Positions 13,454-25,400 of a stretch of DNA of 64,000 nt are shown here, in pieces. The notes under the pieces were generated by a model. The model worked only from the letters and a program-made list of their open reading frames with translations. It had not been told where the DNA came from and searched no databases. How positions within the stretch are numbered: position 1 is the first letter of the stretch; each line of letters begins with the position of its first letter. The stretch spans positions 558,001 through 622,000 of the forward strand of contig CP103036.1 of the NCBI GenBank assembly GCA_024752435.1, written 5' to 3'. The DNA comes from Allantophomopsis cytisporea (taxonomy: Eukaryota > Ascomycota > Leotiomycetes > Phacidiales > Phacidiaceae). The translations under genes were made by a program, and so were the position numbers.

Positions 13454-14831
13454 TTAGGAGTTCAGTGGCCTTCGCGCAGTCCAGATGTGTCTGTAAGAGC
13501 CATATGTCAGCAGGACTTGAATTTCGGCGGGTTTATAGCAGCCATACATATTGTTGTACACATGATATCTTTTCGCGCAGATTTCTTTTTTCACCTCTGC
13601 AACAAGCCGATCAACATCCGTTTTCTTCCACCCAGCAACTCGGAAAAGCGGTGCCAGTGTGAAAGCCTCAAGACCTTGTGTCATGCCAAGGTTGTACCAG
13701 CGCCCAATATCCTTCTGGTGTGGATCTTGAGGCCAAGGGTTCAGTGGGATCCTAATAACTTCCTCCTCGATGTCTACAAAGCCTTGTCGTTCCAAAAATT
13801 GCCGTGTACCATGGTTGTATGCCAAAGGTTTGAAACTCTGCTCAGTAGCTTCCGACAAGTATCGTGCCCACTGGTTGAGTGAGGAAGTTGGTGGCAGAGA
13901 GCCGTCATCGCATCGTGGAATAAAATCGATTTCGACATGTTCCATAAATCCGTATCCCGGCCGAAGATGTCTAAACATATCTTTTAGTGTTTGTTTCATC
14001 CCGCAATAAAGTTGTACTTACAAGAATACCTTTTGGTACAGCTCTGGCCAACTCGAGACACTGCCAGCAAGTGCACGCAAATGGATTAAATCCCAAGATT
14101 CCACAGATAGTCCCCAAGGACCCTCGAAGTCTCGTTGTCTAAATGTCAGGTTCGGTGGAATTCTGTGGAGAGGGGAATTATTAGTCTTTCATTCCGTCAA
14201 ATATAAAGCACCCTCGCTCAAAACTTACGTATTTGGCTGAATCAAGGACAAGTCAATTCCCAAAACTTCCGTATGTGGATATTTACTATCAAAAGTACAT
14301 CAGCATGATTTTGTCATATAAACCAATTGCACCTTTCTGGGAGAGAAGATCTGTGGTGGCGAAAAGAGCTTACTCGGCCATGTCAATCGCCCATATTCCT
14401 GTGCCCGTGCCTATATCCAATATCCGTGGAGCATCATACGTCGGGAGGAAGTCTTTCTTGTGCAATTTGTTCTTCCTTGCAACTTGGAAGAATTTGTGGA
14501 AGATGTCCATACGATCCATTTCTTGCTGCGCGCCCCAACCCGTTAGACAAATATATCGTATAGCAATGACGAAGTATATTGTAAGGATGGAAATTTTACC
14601 TCGTCACATGGGTACATATATGATCCCTTATGATATCCATGGTATAATCGGCCATTTTCGAGATAATCTGGCGGCGGAGCTGTGTTGAGAGGTGGGAGAG
14701 GCATACTATGGCGATTGGTTAATAAAGGACCAGAGAGCTGAAAATGGAGCATGTGCGATAGAGTTCAGAGTGCGAAATGCGGTGAAATCCATAGAAACTT
14801 ACCCATTGGCCATGATGGCAACAACTCCCAT
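13454..14831 (-). CDS. LaeA-like SAM-dependent methyltransferase, 314 aa
   Basis: Seven exons on the minus strand: 14831-14803, 14705-14600, 14525-14374, 14285-14229, 14162-14022, 13970-13548 and 13490-13454. All joins are GT-AG and the frame is kept throughout. The start may instead be the in-frame ATG at 14813; an upstream in-frame TGA blocks any longer start. The protein has the SAM-binding glycine motif LDIGTGTG at about residues 81-88, an acidic residue after the second strand (VLGIDLS), and the region of the WDLIHLR motif typical of LaeA-type and TAM-like fungal methyltransferases. LaeA is a nuclear partner of velvet proteins that controls secondary metabolism, but most relatives of this size are cluster-associated or uncharacterised enzymes. 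I call the family, not the role. The last exon is 12 codons; reading through the last intron would give a wrong C-terminus. Confidence 0.88.
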
Positions 14832-15518
14832 TGAGACACGCCGAGTAGTCGATATTGTGAGATCTGATTGCTGCAATCACCACATGAGATAGGTAAATGC
14901 AGAGATAAATGTGATCTGGGCAGTTTTCCTTGCCCGGTGTTGTGTACGCGATGTGGGAGAGAGTGGACCTTTGGGAGGAAGTAAGTGGTTTTTGAGTCGG
15001 ATGTAAGTAGTAGGAGTAGGAGTAGTAGTAGAATAAGGGAGAGGGTAAAGTTGAATGAATGAATGATTGAGAGAATGTTAGGATTGAATAAGTGTAAGTA
15101 AGTGTAAGTGGAAGTAAGTGCGTACGGCGGCGTCGACTGCGACAATACTTCCTCGTCCAAGAAGAGAGTGATTGAAAGTAACTCGATCTGTAGTTGGGTG
15201 CCGTAGGCTGGTGTAGTATGACGGCGGCACAGAGAGCTGGATAAGGCGTATTCACTTTTTAGTTAGTGCGTTTTGGTTTTAGGTTCTTTTGGTAGGTTTG
15301 GTAGGCTTGGGTTCGATTGTTTGGTAGACTTTGTGGTAGGCTCTGGGTAAGGTAGCCTCCCGGGAAGATGCTTTTGGGGAGTAGGCCGTGGGACGTAGGG
15401 TCTTTTTGGTGGGTGCACGTATTTGGGTGTGAGTGTAAGAGCTCTGGCCTGTGTCTGGTTGAACTTGACTTTCTTGAGTGACTGGTCTGAATATGGAACT
15501 GGCGCGTCTGCCAGTCTG

Positions 15519-15612
15519 TGGGGTGGGGGGGGGAGGAAGGGATGTGGGCTGTGGGCTGGGGAGGGAGGGAGAGGAGGGTAGGAGAAGGGGGGGCAACACT
15601 GGGGGGGGTGAT
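15519..15612 (+). other. G-run cluster, possible G-quadruplex
   Basis: The plus strand has many runs of three to nine G separated by short loops, including runs of nine G near 15525, seven near 15587 and eight at 15601. This fits the G3+N1-7 pattern for quadruplex folding. It lies about 0.7 kb upstream of the methyltransferase start, on its template strand. Confidence 0.6.
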
Positions 15613-15654
15613 GGTGGCACTTAAGCAGGGGGTGTGGATGAGGGAGAAAGTTGT

Positions 15655-15684
15655 GGTGAGAGGTGAGAGGTGAGAGGTGAGAGA

Positions 15685-15725
<41 letters not shown>

Positions 15726-15800
15726 AGGTTAGAGTGAGTTGGTGAGAGTGAGGAGGTTAGAGTGAGTTGATGAGAAGGAGGAGGTTAGAGTGAAGAGTTG
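15655..15800 (+). repeat. GA-rich tandem repeats
   Basis: Copies of GTGAGAG (about 15655-15685) pass into GTGAGA hexamers (to about 15725). Two near-copies of a segment containing GAGTGAGGAGGTTAGAGTG follow. The tract is almost pure purine on the plus strand. Confidence 0.85.
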
Positions 15801-16011
15801 AGGTGTGAGAAGAGGAGAGGAGTAGGTGGGTTGTAGGTAGCAGGACAGAGGTGCTCAACCACTCTCGTCTTTCACTCTCGCCTTTTGACCGTGTCTGTCT
15901 GTCTGTAGGTACGACTTTTGTCGCGTAGAGTAAAAGTAAGGTACAGACAGACAACACGGTAACAGTACAGCAAATGAGTGGTACTGTTTAAAAGATTGCA
16001 GAATGGATATT

Positions 16012-16038
16012 TGGTGTACCTGGTGTACCTGGTGTACC
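16012..16038 (+). repeat. 9-bp tandem repeat, 3 copies
   Basis: TGGTGTACC is repeated three times without change. Confidence 0.9.
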
Positions 16039-16141
16039 TGTCCGTATATTTTGTAGACCCGCAATAGAGCTCTGGGGCCTGTCTGTACTGTGGATGAGGT
16101 AGATTGAATCGGCTGGCTGTGGCACCATATAGAAGAAAGTG

Positions 16142-16161
16142 TGAATGAATGAATGAATGAA
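16142..16161 (+). repeat. (TGAA)n microsatellite
   Basis: About five copies of the tetranucleotide GAAT. Confidence 0.8.
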
Positions 16162-16994
16162 ATGGTGTGGTAGTATGTAATGCGTAGTCTGTATGGAGTA
16201 GTGCGCGATACCGTTCGGGGGTTCATCCTTTGGTGCAGCTTCGGTGCAGCTTTGGTGTCTCAATCCCTTACGACGTTAGGTTAAGTCGGGTGCGGATTGT
16301 ACGGATTGTGCGGGTTGTACGCTTGGCTCTGGGACGTGCCGTCCAAGGATTAGTTCCAATGAACCAGCAGAAGTAGCGCTCAGCCGCCCACCTGTCTGGT
16401 TGATGGAGTCGATGAAAACGGGCGCAGGATAAATAATCATGAATAAAAGAATGAATAAAAAATAATAAAAAATAGAAATAAGGTTAAGCCGGCAGCGAAG
16501 GAGCAAAGACTTTCCGCCCGGCGTTCTAGATCTCGAAACTATGCCCTCCAGAATTCCTCAAATAAGAATCAAAATAAATCGGTCAGGTCTGTCGTTTGGT
16601 CATGACGGGGAGAAAAGGGAGCACGCCAAATGGTGGGAATTGCATATGCCTGATACACCCTGCTGCCGAGCTGAGTATGTCATGTAGGATGAGGATAAAC
16701 CAGCGGGACTATATGTATATGTGTGGAAGAGAGAAGAAGCAAAAGATTATTTATATGATATGAAATAAAAACATAAATGTAATGAACGGGGCCCAAGGAC
16801 CAGCAGCTGTGTATATGTGCTGTGGTGTGCAGTGTGCACGTTGCGTCTCTCACTCTCTCCTCTTCTTCGTCGGCAAGATATGCGATGCCTGACTCTCTTT
16901 CAGACGAGATATGCAGAGAGCGTAGCAGGTAAGCAAGTGATACTCGGTGGCTTGAGCCTTGCAACTTCGCCTTTTCGTGAGGAGCAGCGCGCAG

Positions 16995-17038
16995 AGATAG
17001 ATAGATGGATGGATGGATGGATGGATGTAGGTAGGTAA
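16995..17038 (+). repeat. GATA/GGAT tetranucleotide repeat
   Basis: GATA units change into GGAT units and end with GTAG units. Confidence 0.8.
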
Positions 17039-17283
17039 GTAACGAAATGCTTTGTAGATGCGCGGGCTTGCGTATTTGTGCTCATGTGTCTCTCTCTGCG
17101 TGTGCGTATGCTTGTATGTATGTATAATTTGTGTGTACTGTACGTATTGTATATATGCGTACGTGCGTATGTCTGTAGATGTGCGAGTGTATGTGTAAAG
17201 AGTACGGTGTAAGGTTTGCGTGGTATATATGTAGAGTAGTTGCGTAAGATGTTAGTGATGAAATAGATCCCTTCTGGTGCTTT

Positions 17284-17368
17284 TGCCTCTGCCTCTGCCT
17301 CTGCCTCTGCCTCTGCCTCTGCCTCTGCCTCTGCCTCTGCCTTTGCCTTTGCCTTTGCTTCTACTTAA
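17284..17368 (+). repeat. hexanucleotide array (TGCCTC)n
   Basis: About ten TGCCTC copies are followed by about three TGCCTT copies. The variant copies sit at one end, as in an ageing microsatellite. Confidence 0.92.
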
Positions 17369-18300
17369 CGGCAGCAGGCCATTTTTCCCTCTCTTCTTGT
17401 CTGGTCGTACATAGGCGTGAAGAGTCTCCAGTCTTATGTCGTCGGGAACACCACCATGATCCAGCACAGCCATAGTATAAAGCAGCTCCTATGTCCAGGG
17501 ACAAGCAGGCTAAATCTTGCCAGGGGACCTTGAACCTTACGCAGGAGTATTTCAAGGATTTTGTTCTTAGTAGATTGTTGCCGTTACCCTTTGCAAGGTT
17601 ACTACGGCGCGAGCGGAAAGCCCGTACAAGGCTGCTAATGTGGTTGGTGGTCGAAGCACCGGGAGGCAGTGAAGTAGTGGAGTGATATTGCTGGGAATAA
17701 CGTGGATAGTCGTCGTCTATGCAATTATGTACCGTCTGCACTGCACATACGGAGTAGTATGCAATTCCGATGGTACAGAACGCAATGCTTGAGCATATGC
17801 AGAAGCTTGGCCAGAAGCTGGTGAGGTATAGTCGGCAACTTTATGAATCTTCGAGCGGATGAGGCGTTTTGTTTCGTCTAGGGTTGATGAGATTATAGGT
17901 TTGGTGTATCGCCGATGGTATTAGTGAGAGATATCGGGAGGACGAGAAGACAAGTCTGTGTCCGATGATGTGTCTCGTCGCTAAACAGCTGCTCGTTCAG
18001 AGACCATTGAGTCGGTCTTGCAAAGGAAGATGAACTGATACTTAGTACTAGGAGGATCAAAACGACCAATTCTTGTTTTTATCAAGTGGAATCTCCAAAT
18101 TATATGGGACTGAAAGCGACTCTATAACCCATCGTGGTTCAATAGCTATCCTCTCAAAGTGATAGAGTAGCTCTTATATACGAATGAACAGTGGTATCGT
18201 ACTACATGATCATAGTGAAAAGGCATATTGGCGTGTTGCGTTTTCTTTCATACATCAATCAATATCTGCGATACCGATCTTGGTCTTTCACAGCCAGACA

Positions 18301-19690
18301 TCATGCCCTCCCAGGCCCATACGTGGTCAGCGATATCAATATAGAACTGCAATATATACATTTAGAGTTCTTCAAATTCACATGGACCAATTGGAGGTAC
18401 GTTCGACGTAAGCCGTCAAAGACAAAGAAGAGGTCTTTGGCGAAGGAAACTTCAGTATGCTCCAAACTCTGATATCCGTCTCGATTATCTAGAAATACCT
18501 TACCGACGTATGGGGCTTATGAAGCCGGATCTCACTTCCGAGATCGGTGAGAGCACTTAGCAGTGAAGAATAACTTAGTAGGAGTAGTGGTACCTCATAT
18601 TACCAATTTTGAAGGAAATCCAACAATCGAGCAATGTAAAGTCGATACGACGAGAAAATGAGTAGAGTATTTGGTTGAATATGTTCGGCCTGATGGCCTG
18701 TATCAAGTGGCCCAGATTGTCTTGGATACTGACTGTGCATAAAAGAAAGTCAGACACGGTGCTCTGGTCTTCCCAAGGTGCCAGTCTATCGGGTCAGCCG
18801 CCGCCTTTGGGATCCCTTCTGGGAAGCTTATGTGCGTGCATATCTCATTTGTATGGAGCACAGGCTCACCTCTCCTGCGCAATAGCCCTTATTGCTGCTG
18901 CTGGTATGAACCGTTCGAGAAGCTTGTCAATGACAAATGGAACATCGCTAATTGCGGCAACAGATTTTCGGTCTTTTCTATCCTCTTCCGAAGCAGAAGC
19001 AGTCAATGTTCGCCCCAACGCGACCAGAGCTCGAAGTGAGGTCGCCAATGCTATATTCTGTGGCAGTTTACTTCCAAGAATTCCTGGGATGCTGTCTGGG
19101 TTGGAATGGAACCCCACTATGAGTGAAGTGAGAGTGAGTGATACGAAGTGCAAAATGTACGCAGTAAGGTGGATTGCACACCTTGCATTGGTCCGCATTC
19201 CAAACATCATCCATCCTGACCCCATTCGGGGGTGAGTGCGTTGTGTAACTCGAGCTGTCAGATTTTTTGCATGACTTTCCTGCTTTCTTCTTCGTTATGG
19301 TACGAACGGAGATTGGTGGTGTGTTCATTGCCCTGTCTATTCTTGCACTGAACATGGTTGGGGCCATGTAGCTGCGTCCAACGAGACAACCGCTTTAGAA
19401 GGTCTCGACATTCGATCTGCCGTCGAAGGTCCTGTTTACATCCAGGATCCTTCGGCAAATGCCCATTCCTACAGCCGCAAATATCAAGTGGGATTCCACG
19501 ATGATTTTGCAGCATAAATGCCCTAAAAGTACTTCGTGCTCGTGATTCCTGTCCTTCGGTATCAGTCGGTACATTGACCCGCAAACCACCCCCCTCCCCC
19601 TCCACCCCCACCACAGCAGATGACTTATGCGGTGACGAATGCTGGATTTGTATTGGAACACTGATATTCTGGTGATTAGCAGGGGTTAAA
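18301..19690 (-). pseudogene. possible multi-exon gene or remnant, unknown function
   Basis: On the minus strand a chain of protein-like frames runs from about 19670 to 18301. The first (to about 19258) has several Cys and Arg residues and ends in a stop. The next (about 19130-18871) is helical and charged, and joins by a clean GT-AG intron (18869-18729) to a further helical segment. The final segment (18468-18301) ends in TGA, but its only obvious preceding intron would be just 35 nt, which is too short. The join from the first to the second block could not be made in frame. I do not recognise the product. It could be a real lineage-specific gene with unusual introns, a pseudogene, or chance. 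Confidence 0.25.
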
Positions 19691-19699
19691 AACGCAATG

Positions 19700-22342
19700 A
19701 GTGTATCTTGATTTCCTCATTGACGTCCCTTTTGTGTGACTGAGTAAAGCGGCGAAAGCGTCATCATCGAGTGACTTAGCAGCGTCTAAGTAATTATGTA
19801 TGCAGTGCAGACACTACCTATCTATGGATGACCATACATGATGTGGGGCCTTGGTGCATAGCACCTCCCCGTCGGCTATATTGTCCTGCTCAACGGAATC
19901 TGGAGAGGATCTTTAACATGAAGTGTTGGAGCGGATATATGTCTTTCTTATCGTGGCTGGAGAAACTTGCTATTCGTGCGCAGCGTCGGTGGCGATATAG
20001 AAAGGAAGAGAGGTACAGTCCAGATCTTGGGCAATCGGATTTAGAATCGCTTCAACCACTTTCCAGACGAGAGTGTTTTGTACGATGGGCAAGTCGAAAG
20101 GAACTACCTGGCGATCTGAATGGATCACGAAATCCTTGTGTATCCAACGTTCTGACTCGGGTCTGGAGTCATAGGATAGAGAATACTACTCTGTACAGTG
20201 TTGGCATACATAGAACATACCTCTCTCGGAATCGGGTGTAATGCTCTAGATCCAAGTACAGAGTACCTACCCAGGTCTTTCGACCAGCAACTTAGCGCGC
20301 ATCGACATGAATGCAAACGTCGCAGCGCGAACATGTTCACGAAGAGTTGCGATTCGTCTGGTAGGGTATCGGCATAAGGAAGTGATTACCACTGCAGAAC
20401 AAGTAAATATAGCATCGAATCGTCCATACGTGACCGAGTCTCTGGGATACGAAATACCGGTATGGGTTTATTGTCTCGTCTCGCTCGGCATAGCGAAAGG
20501 GAAAGTAGTAAAGAAAAAGGTGTGCTGAGAGCCTGATTACTTCCTTGGGTGTGGTAGGTGGTGGGTAGGCACTACGCTCTCACCTCACCTTGCCTTCCCC
20601 GTCTTATTCACGTCCGTTCCAGGTCATCTTGCAATCTCTTTGCAATCTCACTCGCTTTGAGAAGCCACAAATCACTCATGAACTTAATTCGAATGCGGCC
20701 CTACGACGGAGCATCTTTTCTTTTTGTTTAAATATCCAGACTGGCTTGGGTTGATCTACCGACACTACAACATTCTTCTGATACCCACGCTGCACAAATT
20801 ATCCAGGCCATGCCCCACACAAAGAACATGGATAGGGATTCAGGGACTCCATTCCTGCTGTCGCTCTCAGCGAACCCACAAGAGAGGAGACAGGCACACG
20901 ACAGGCTCAGGCCAGGACGGGAACAAGGAGATGGGTGGGAAGAGCTCTTTCGACATATCACAGTTCAAGTCCAGCGAATCGCACACCTTCGTGACCTTTC
21001 AGACCCATGAGGGCGTGGTCAGGTAGTAGCTGACTCTGGTACCATATCCACCCACCTCTTACTCCGGAGTATCACTGTACGTACTGTACACAAAGCAGTC
21101 TACGGCGCACAGAATACCATTACCGATCCCGACTGTTTGGTTAATCGCAAAGCTAAGGTGGAGCACAACCCGACAGACCACCCTACCCGGAGCCGTGGAA
21201 CTTTATATGTCAGCTCTCCGAATGACCTTCTTCTGCTTTGCGACATGTCCCCCCGTACCCCATGTACTCCGGAAAATGTTCCATATCACCCCCGAGGAAT
21301 GTACTCACCCACGGTTTCGGTCATTGTACGTAATACGAAGTATCGTAAGAACGTCAAGCTCATACTGTCAGCATTGCGCCAAAAAGCAGGATACTTTATG
21401 CAAGACGTCTGAGGAGGGCAAGGGACGGTTATAGAATAAATCGGATTGGTGGCAGGACTCTTGTCATCGAATCTCCTCTCCTTATGCCGTCAATCGCTTT
21501 CATCGAGATTTCCTGTTGGGCTGTCCTCCGTACATGCATACCGACACTACCAATAAGTCCAGCCAACAACAATGCACATGGTGCAGCTATCCGTCCATCT
21601 ATCAGCGAGTGAGAGGAAGAACGTTATGTGGTGACTTCAGGTGCGTTTCCCTGTGCCACAGCTACTCGTGCAACCTTATGTGATACGCCTCACATGAATG
21701 AACGCTCCCCACATACAGACTACCAGATATGATTTTAAGTTTCTTGGATAGGCTCTGGTGCTTATTAGAACTTTCTTATGATACAGTTAAGCACTGAGAC
21801 GGCCAGCAGGAATGAGGGGACAGATCCCACCGCGCATGCTAAATATTCTAAATTCCCGCACCATTATAACACGGTCTTTATACCAATGGCCATGCAGAGC
21901 CATAAAATAGAATACAGAGTACTCGTGTCCCCAAATATCATAGAAAATACCCTACTTCCAGCCGCCATCATGACCCTTCAAAATTCCCGTTTGATATCTA
22001 GCCTTTGCTCTTTCGCTTGTCATCTGCAGCTTCTCGGAGAAGTATCGCTTTTGATGTTTCCATTTTATTATGGGGCCGAATGGAGGGATTCGATGAACGC
22101 TATCACAAGTGCCAAGGTCCTTCTATTGGAGCGTCAGGGACCATATGCTCACTGACTTATGACCAGGAACTGGAAGATCGACCCTATCACTAGCGATGAT
22201 CCCTCTATCAATAGGCATTGATCAGAATATGCTTTAGTCGTTAAGTTACAAGTTTCCTGAAGCCATTACTATACAATGGAACGCCATTCGAATGCGGCGT
22301 TTTGTTAACAGCACAATGGTCTGATAAGCACAGGGTTGTCAA

Positions 22343-22406
<64 letters not shown>

Positions 22407-25400
22407 TGCACAGACTTTTAGTTGATAGTGAAACCCAAAAAGACTATTATACTTCAGTTGCAACTTTCTTTTTACTCTTTTTAGCAGAAATACAGGGTAT
22501 TTACTGAATACATTGCAGTGTATCACCATACACTTCTTTATATTGCGCATGTATGCACTATCATGTTTTGCAGACAAACATACTACATAATGTATCTACG
22601 AAGAAACACATACTATGTGTTTTGGATTTCTGGGGATGAAGAACAAAGTCCTACAAGGATCGTATGGCATCCCGTTTGCATCGGTAAGCACTCAGCAAGT
22701 CCATGATTCACAGTTCAAAACACCATTGTTTTCCTTCACCAGGGCATTCAGGGTCGTTCCTTCAAGGGGATCTGTAGCAGTCACTTGCTCTATGCAATAC
22801 TTTGTTACTGCAACTCCATACAGTAACAGTCGGTGGAGCGTTTGGGCCGCCAAATGTCCGGGAATTGCCTGGAAGCAAGGGTGCAGTCGGACCTGTTGGC
22901 CGTCTTCCATTCCACATGCATGTTCGGAGTCGTTCAGTTTTTATCTCAATCTCTGCCCTATGCTGCACATCATATGCCATTTCCTTGATGGGATGGCTAT
23001 CCGGAAGCATTTTGGCGCTCCAGAGACCTTTTTGGTATATTATTACCGATCCTTGATGTTGAATGAAACGTCACCTTGCTTAAGCAAACAAGCAAACTTT
23101 TCTTTTTCTTGCTAAAAGATCAGCTCAGGTGGACACATTCGTACGCAAGATATACCAGAAGGAGGTCGTTCTCACCAAGCCGCAATATGCGCGCGAGTCG
23201 TGTACCTGCAGTCGAGGCTTGTTTCTCCTTGTAAATTGATCGAATACATAATACAAAATTCTATTAGAATTGATATCAAGCTGATTTTCAGCTTAAAAAG
23301 CCTCGACCGGCATTTACACCGAGTCTGCAGCGATACCCCGGCTTAATGTCTACACGCGAGCACAGAGAAGATGGGCAGATTGACTTCTCAGTCTTGCATG
23401 AGATATTGATCACCGCTTCCATTCCCAAGTATCATGGTCGTCGTACATGGCGTTCTAGATCGAGCACGTTTTAGAAAAGCACTGCAACCCACTATGTGTT
23501 GGCGGGGGAGGTGAATCGAGGAATGCAAGCATATTCGGAGAACTTGATCTCACACTTTTTTTTTTAAAAGCCGTCGGTGCTGTTTGGCTTGGTACATCGG
23601 TATGATATCTCCGTGTATGTGGCTTTTTGCCGGTTTCTTTTTCTTCCTCTCGATTTGCTTCCCATCAAAATTATCATAGCGCCAGCCTCTTTTTCAAGGG
23701 CCATACATCGGGTGGGTATATTCGACAACTCGCAAAATTTGCAAAAAGCGTCAGGTTTTACCGCTGGCTTACCAACAGAAAAGAAGTTTGTGACGTGAGA
23801 GTGATCGACAAACTTTGGATTTTGCTCTGGCCCGAGCGTGGCCTCTGCCTTAGCCCAACGAACCGCTGTCAAGGTAAAGTAAAAATACATGATTGCCATT
23901 ACACAGACCTCAGTTGTCAACACCCGTGTACAGAATTTCCTTTGTAACGTTGCTTTTGTGTCATGTCATAACGATATCTACCGGTATTGTATTTGGGATT
24001 ATTGTAGCAGTCATACCATATCTTAAATCGCTATAAACTTGCTGGGGCGTTGAACAAAGCATCAATGCGGATGGCCACATGTTCTGGATGATCACGCACG
24101 GTGTCTTCGAGATGACAGGGTGTTCGGTACCATAAGTCCTATCCCATGTCATGCCGGTGGCTCTCTGGTCTTAGTAAAACATTACTGAATATTAACAGGT
24201 CTCAAGGGTATCTCATGTCATTGCACATTCTCGGAACCAGGACTTTCAGACTCTGGTAAGATCCAGTACTCGCTGCTCGAGTAGTCTTGCCAGACATTTC
24301 AAGTCACAGAATCTCAAAGATGGTGGAATCTGCAACACTCTGATTCACTTGGTCTAGTCTTCTCAACTTTTCGGAGCAATGTTTATTCGCCGAAGGTTCT
24401 ACCAAACCTGACAGCAACCACTACCGACTTTTGATATCCCTACCTACGAAGCATAATATAGACGCGGCAGGGTAAATCACGTTTCTTCCAGCTGTGAGAA
24501 CCCTCCACAAATTCTCCGATGCATATCGATTCGCCTATGACAACAATACAAAGCATTCATTCATACCAGCATACTCTCTATGAAACCTCCCAGCTTCACA
24601 ATTGCTCACCTCCTTTTCTCACCATCTATCAGTCACATCACGGAGCCATTCACATCGTCTCACTCCCCCTACTACAGACTTTACACCAGATGCTGCAGGC
24701 TAAACAACCCAGCTTGCTCCGCTTGTAAACATACTCATAAACGACAATGTCCTTGTCACAGACCTTCTTCACAGACCGCTCTTGTCCATTCGTGTTCACA
24801 GCCGTATCACTAATCCACCCCTACAGAGGTATCAGTACCTGGATACAATTCCTGCATAGGGGATTATAAGCCACTCAAGATCCCTGGTGTATACCAGCGT
24901 ATGTACGTATGAGTTCCAGTTCCGCGCCGCTGGGTTGGAATGTTGGAACGGTGTTGCCATTCGTGGCAGTCAGCAGCAGAAGATGGCTGCAAGTCCTTGG
25001 TATCACTTATTACATATCATAGCAACAGCATTAATTCTCCGAGTTGTGTAAGCTTACTCCCATTACTTCACAGGCGCGCCAGGCGTCCCGCATCGGACTT
25101 CTCCTAATCTGTTGGTCGTGGCTGACACGCCTCATAATCTCTGAAAGATGACTGGAATCACGGCCGAGTCAACCCAGCAGATATCGTGATGGCGTTGCTG
25201 ATGGCATTTGTTGTACATACAAAGAGCGGGGCAATCCCAGGCACTTTGTAATACAGCATTTCCTGGAACAATAGATAACTCTACGGAACTCCACGTGCCT
25301 GTTCGAAGTATAGTACAATAAGAACTCAGCTCCCATATGATTAAGTCGAGTGATTCAAGACGAAGATAAAAACTTTAGCGGACATGGTGGGCTTTATCTG

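Larger units (their letters stand above)
14832..18300. other. long low-complexity promoter-side region
   Basis: 3.5 kb upstream of the methyltransferase start. The plus strand is strongly G-rich and T/A-rich with little C, so the methyltransferase sense strand is C/T-rich. It contains G-runs (15519-15612), GA repeats (15655-15800) and several microsatellites listed separately. Long ORFs here are repeat translations (poly-Pro, GRGR) and are not genes. Confidence 0.6.

Noticed and set aside
14719..15255. 178-codon minus-strand ORF
   Set aside because: Runs across the first exon and intron of the methyltransferase gene in the wrong frame, and its composition (Ser, Tyr, Leu runs) comes from the C/T-rich strand.
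15279..15620. Pro-rich minus-strand ORF
   Set aside because: Translation of the G-run cluster, low complexity only.
17284..17368. CRISPR-like array
   Set aside because: Pure short tandem repeats without spacers, in a eukaryotic context.
17252..17473. Gly-Arg-Gly-Lys repeat ORF, RGG-like
   Set aside because: Direct translation of the (TGCCTC)n microsatellite, not a protein domain.
22305..22577. poly-Asp ORF
   Set aside because: Produced by the (CAT)n microsatellite.
22615..23115. 166-codon plus-strand ORF
   Set aside because: No ATG context, domain or conserved pattern; opposite strand equally open, so likely chance.
23564..23923. 119-codon minus-strand ORF with CxxC-like cysteines
   Set aside because: Overlaps equally good plus-strand frames; no start, intron or domain support.
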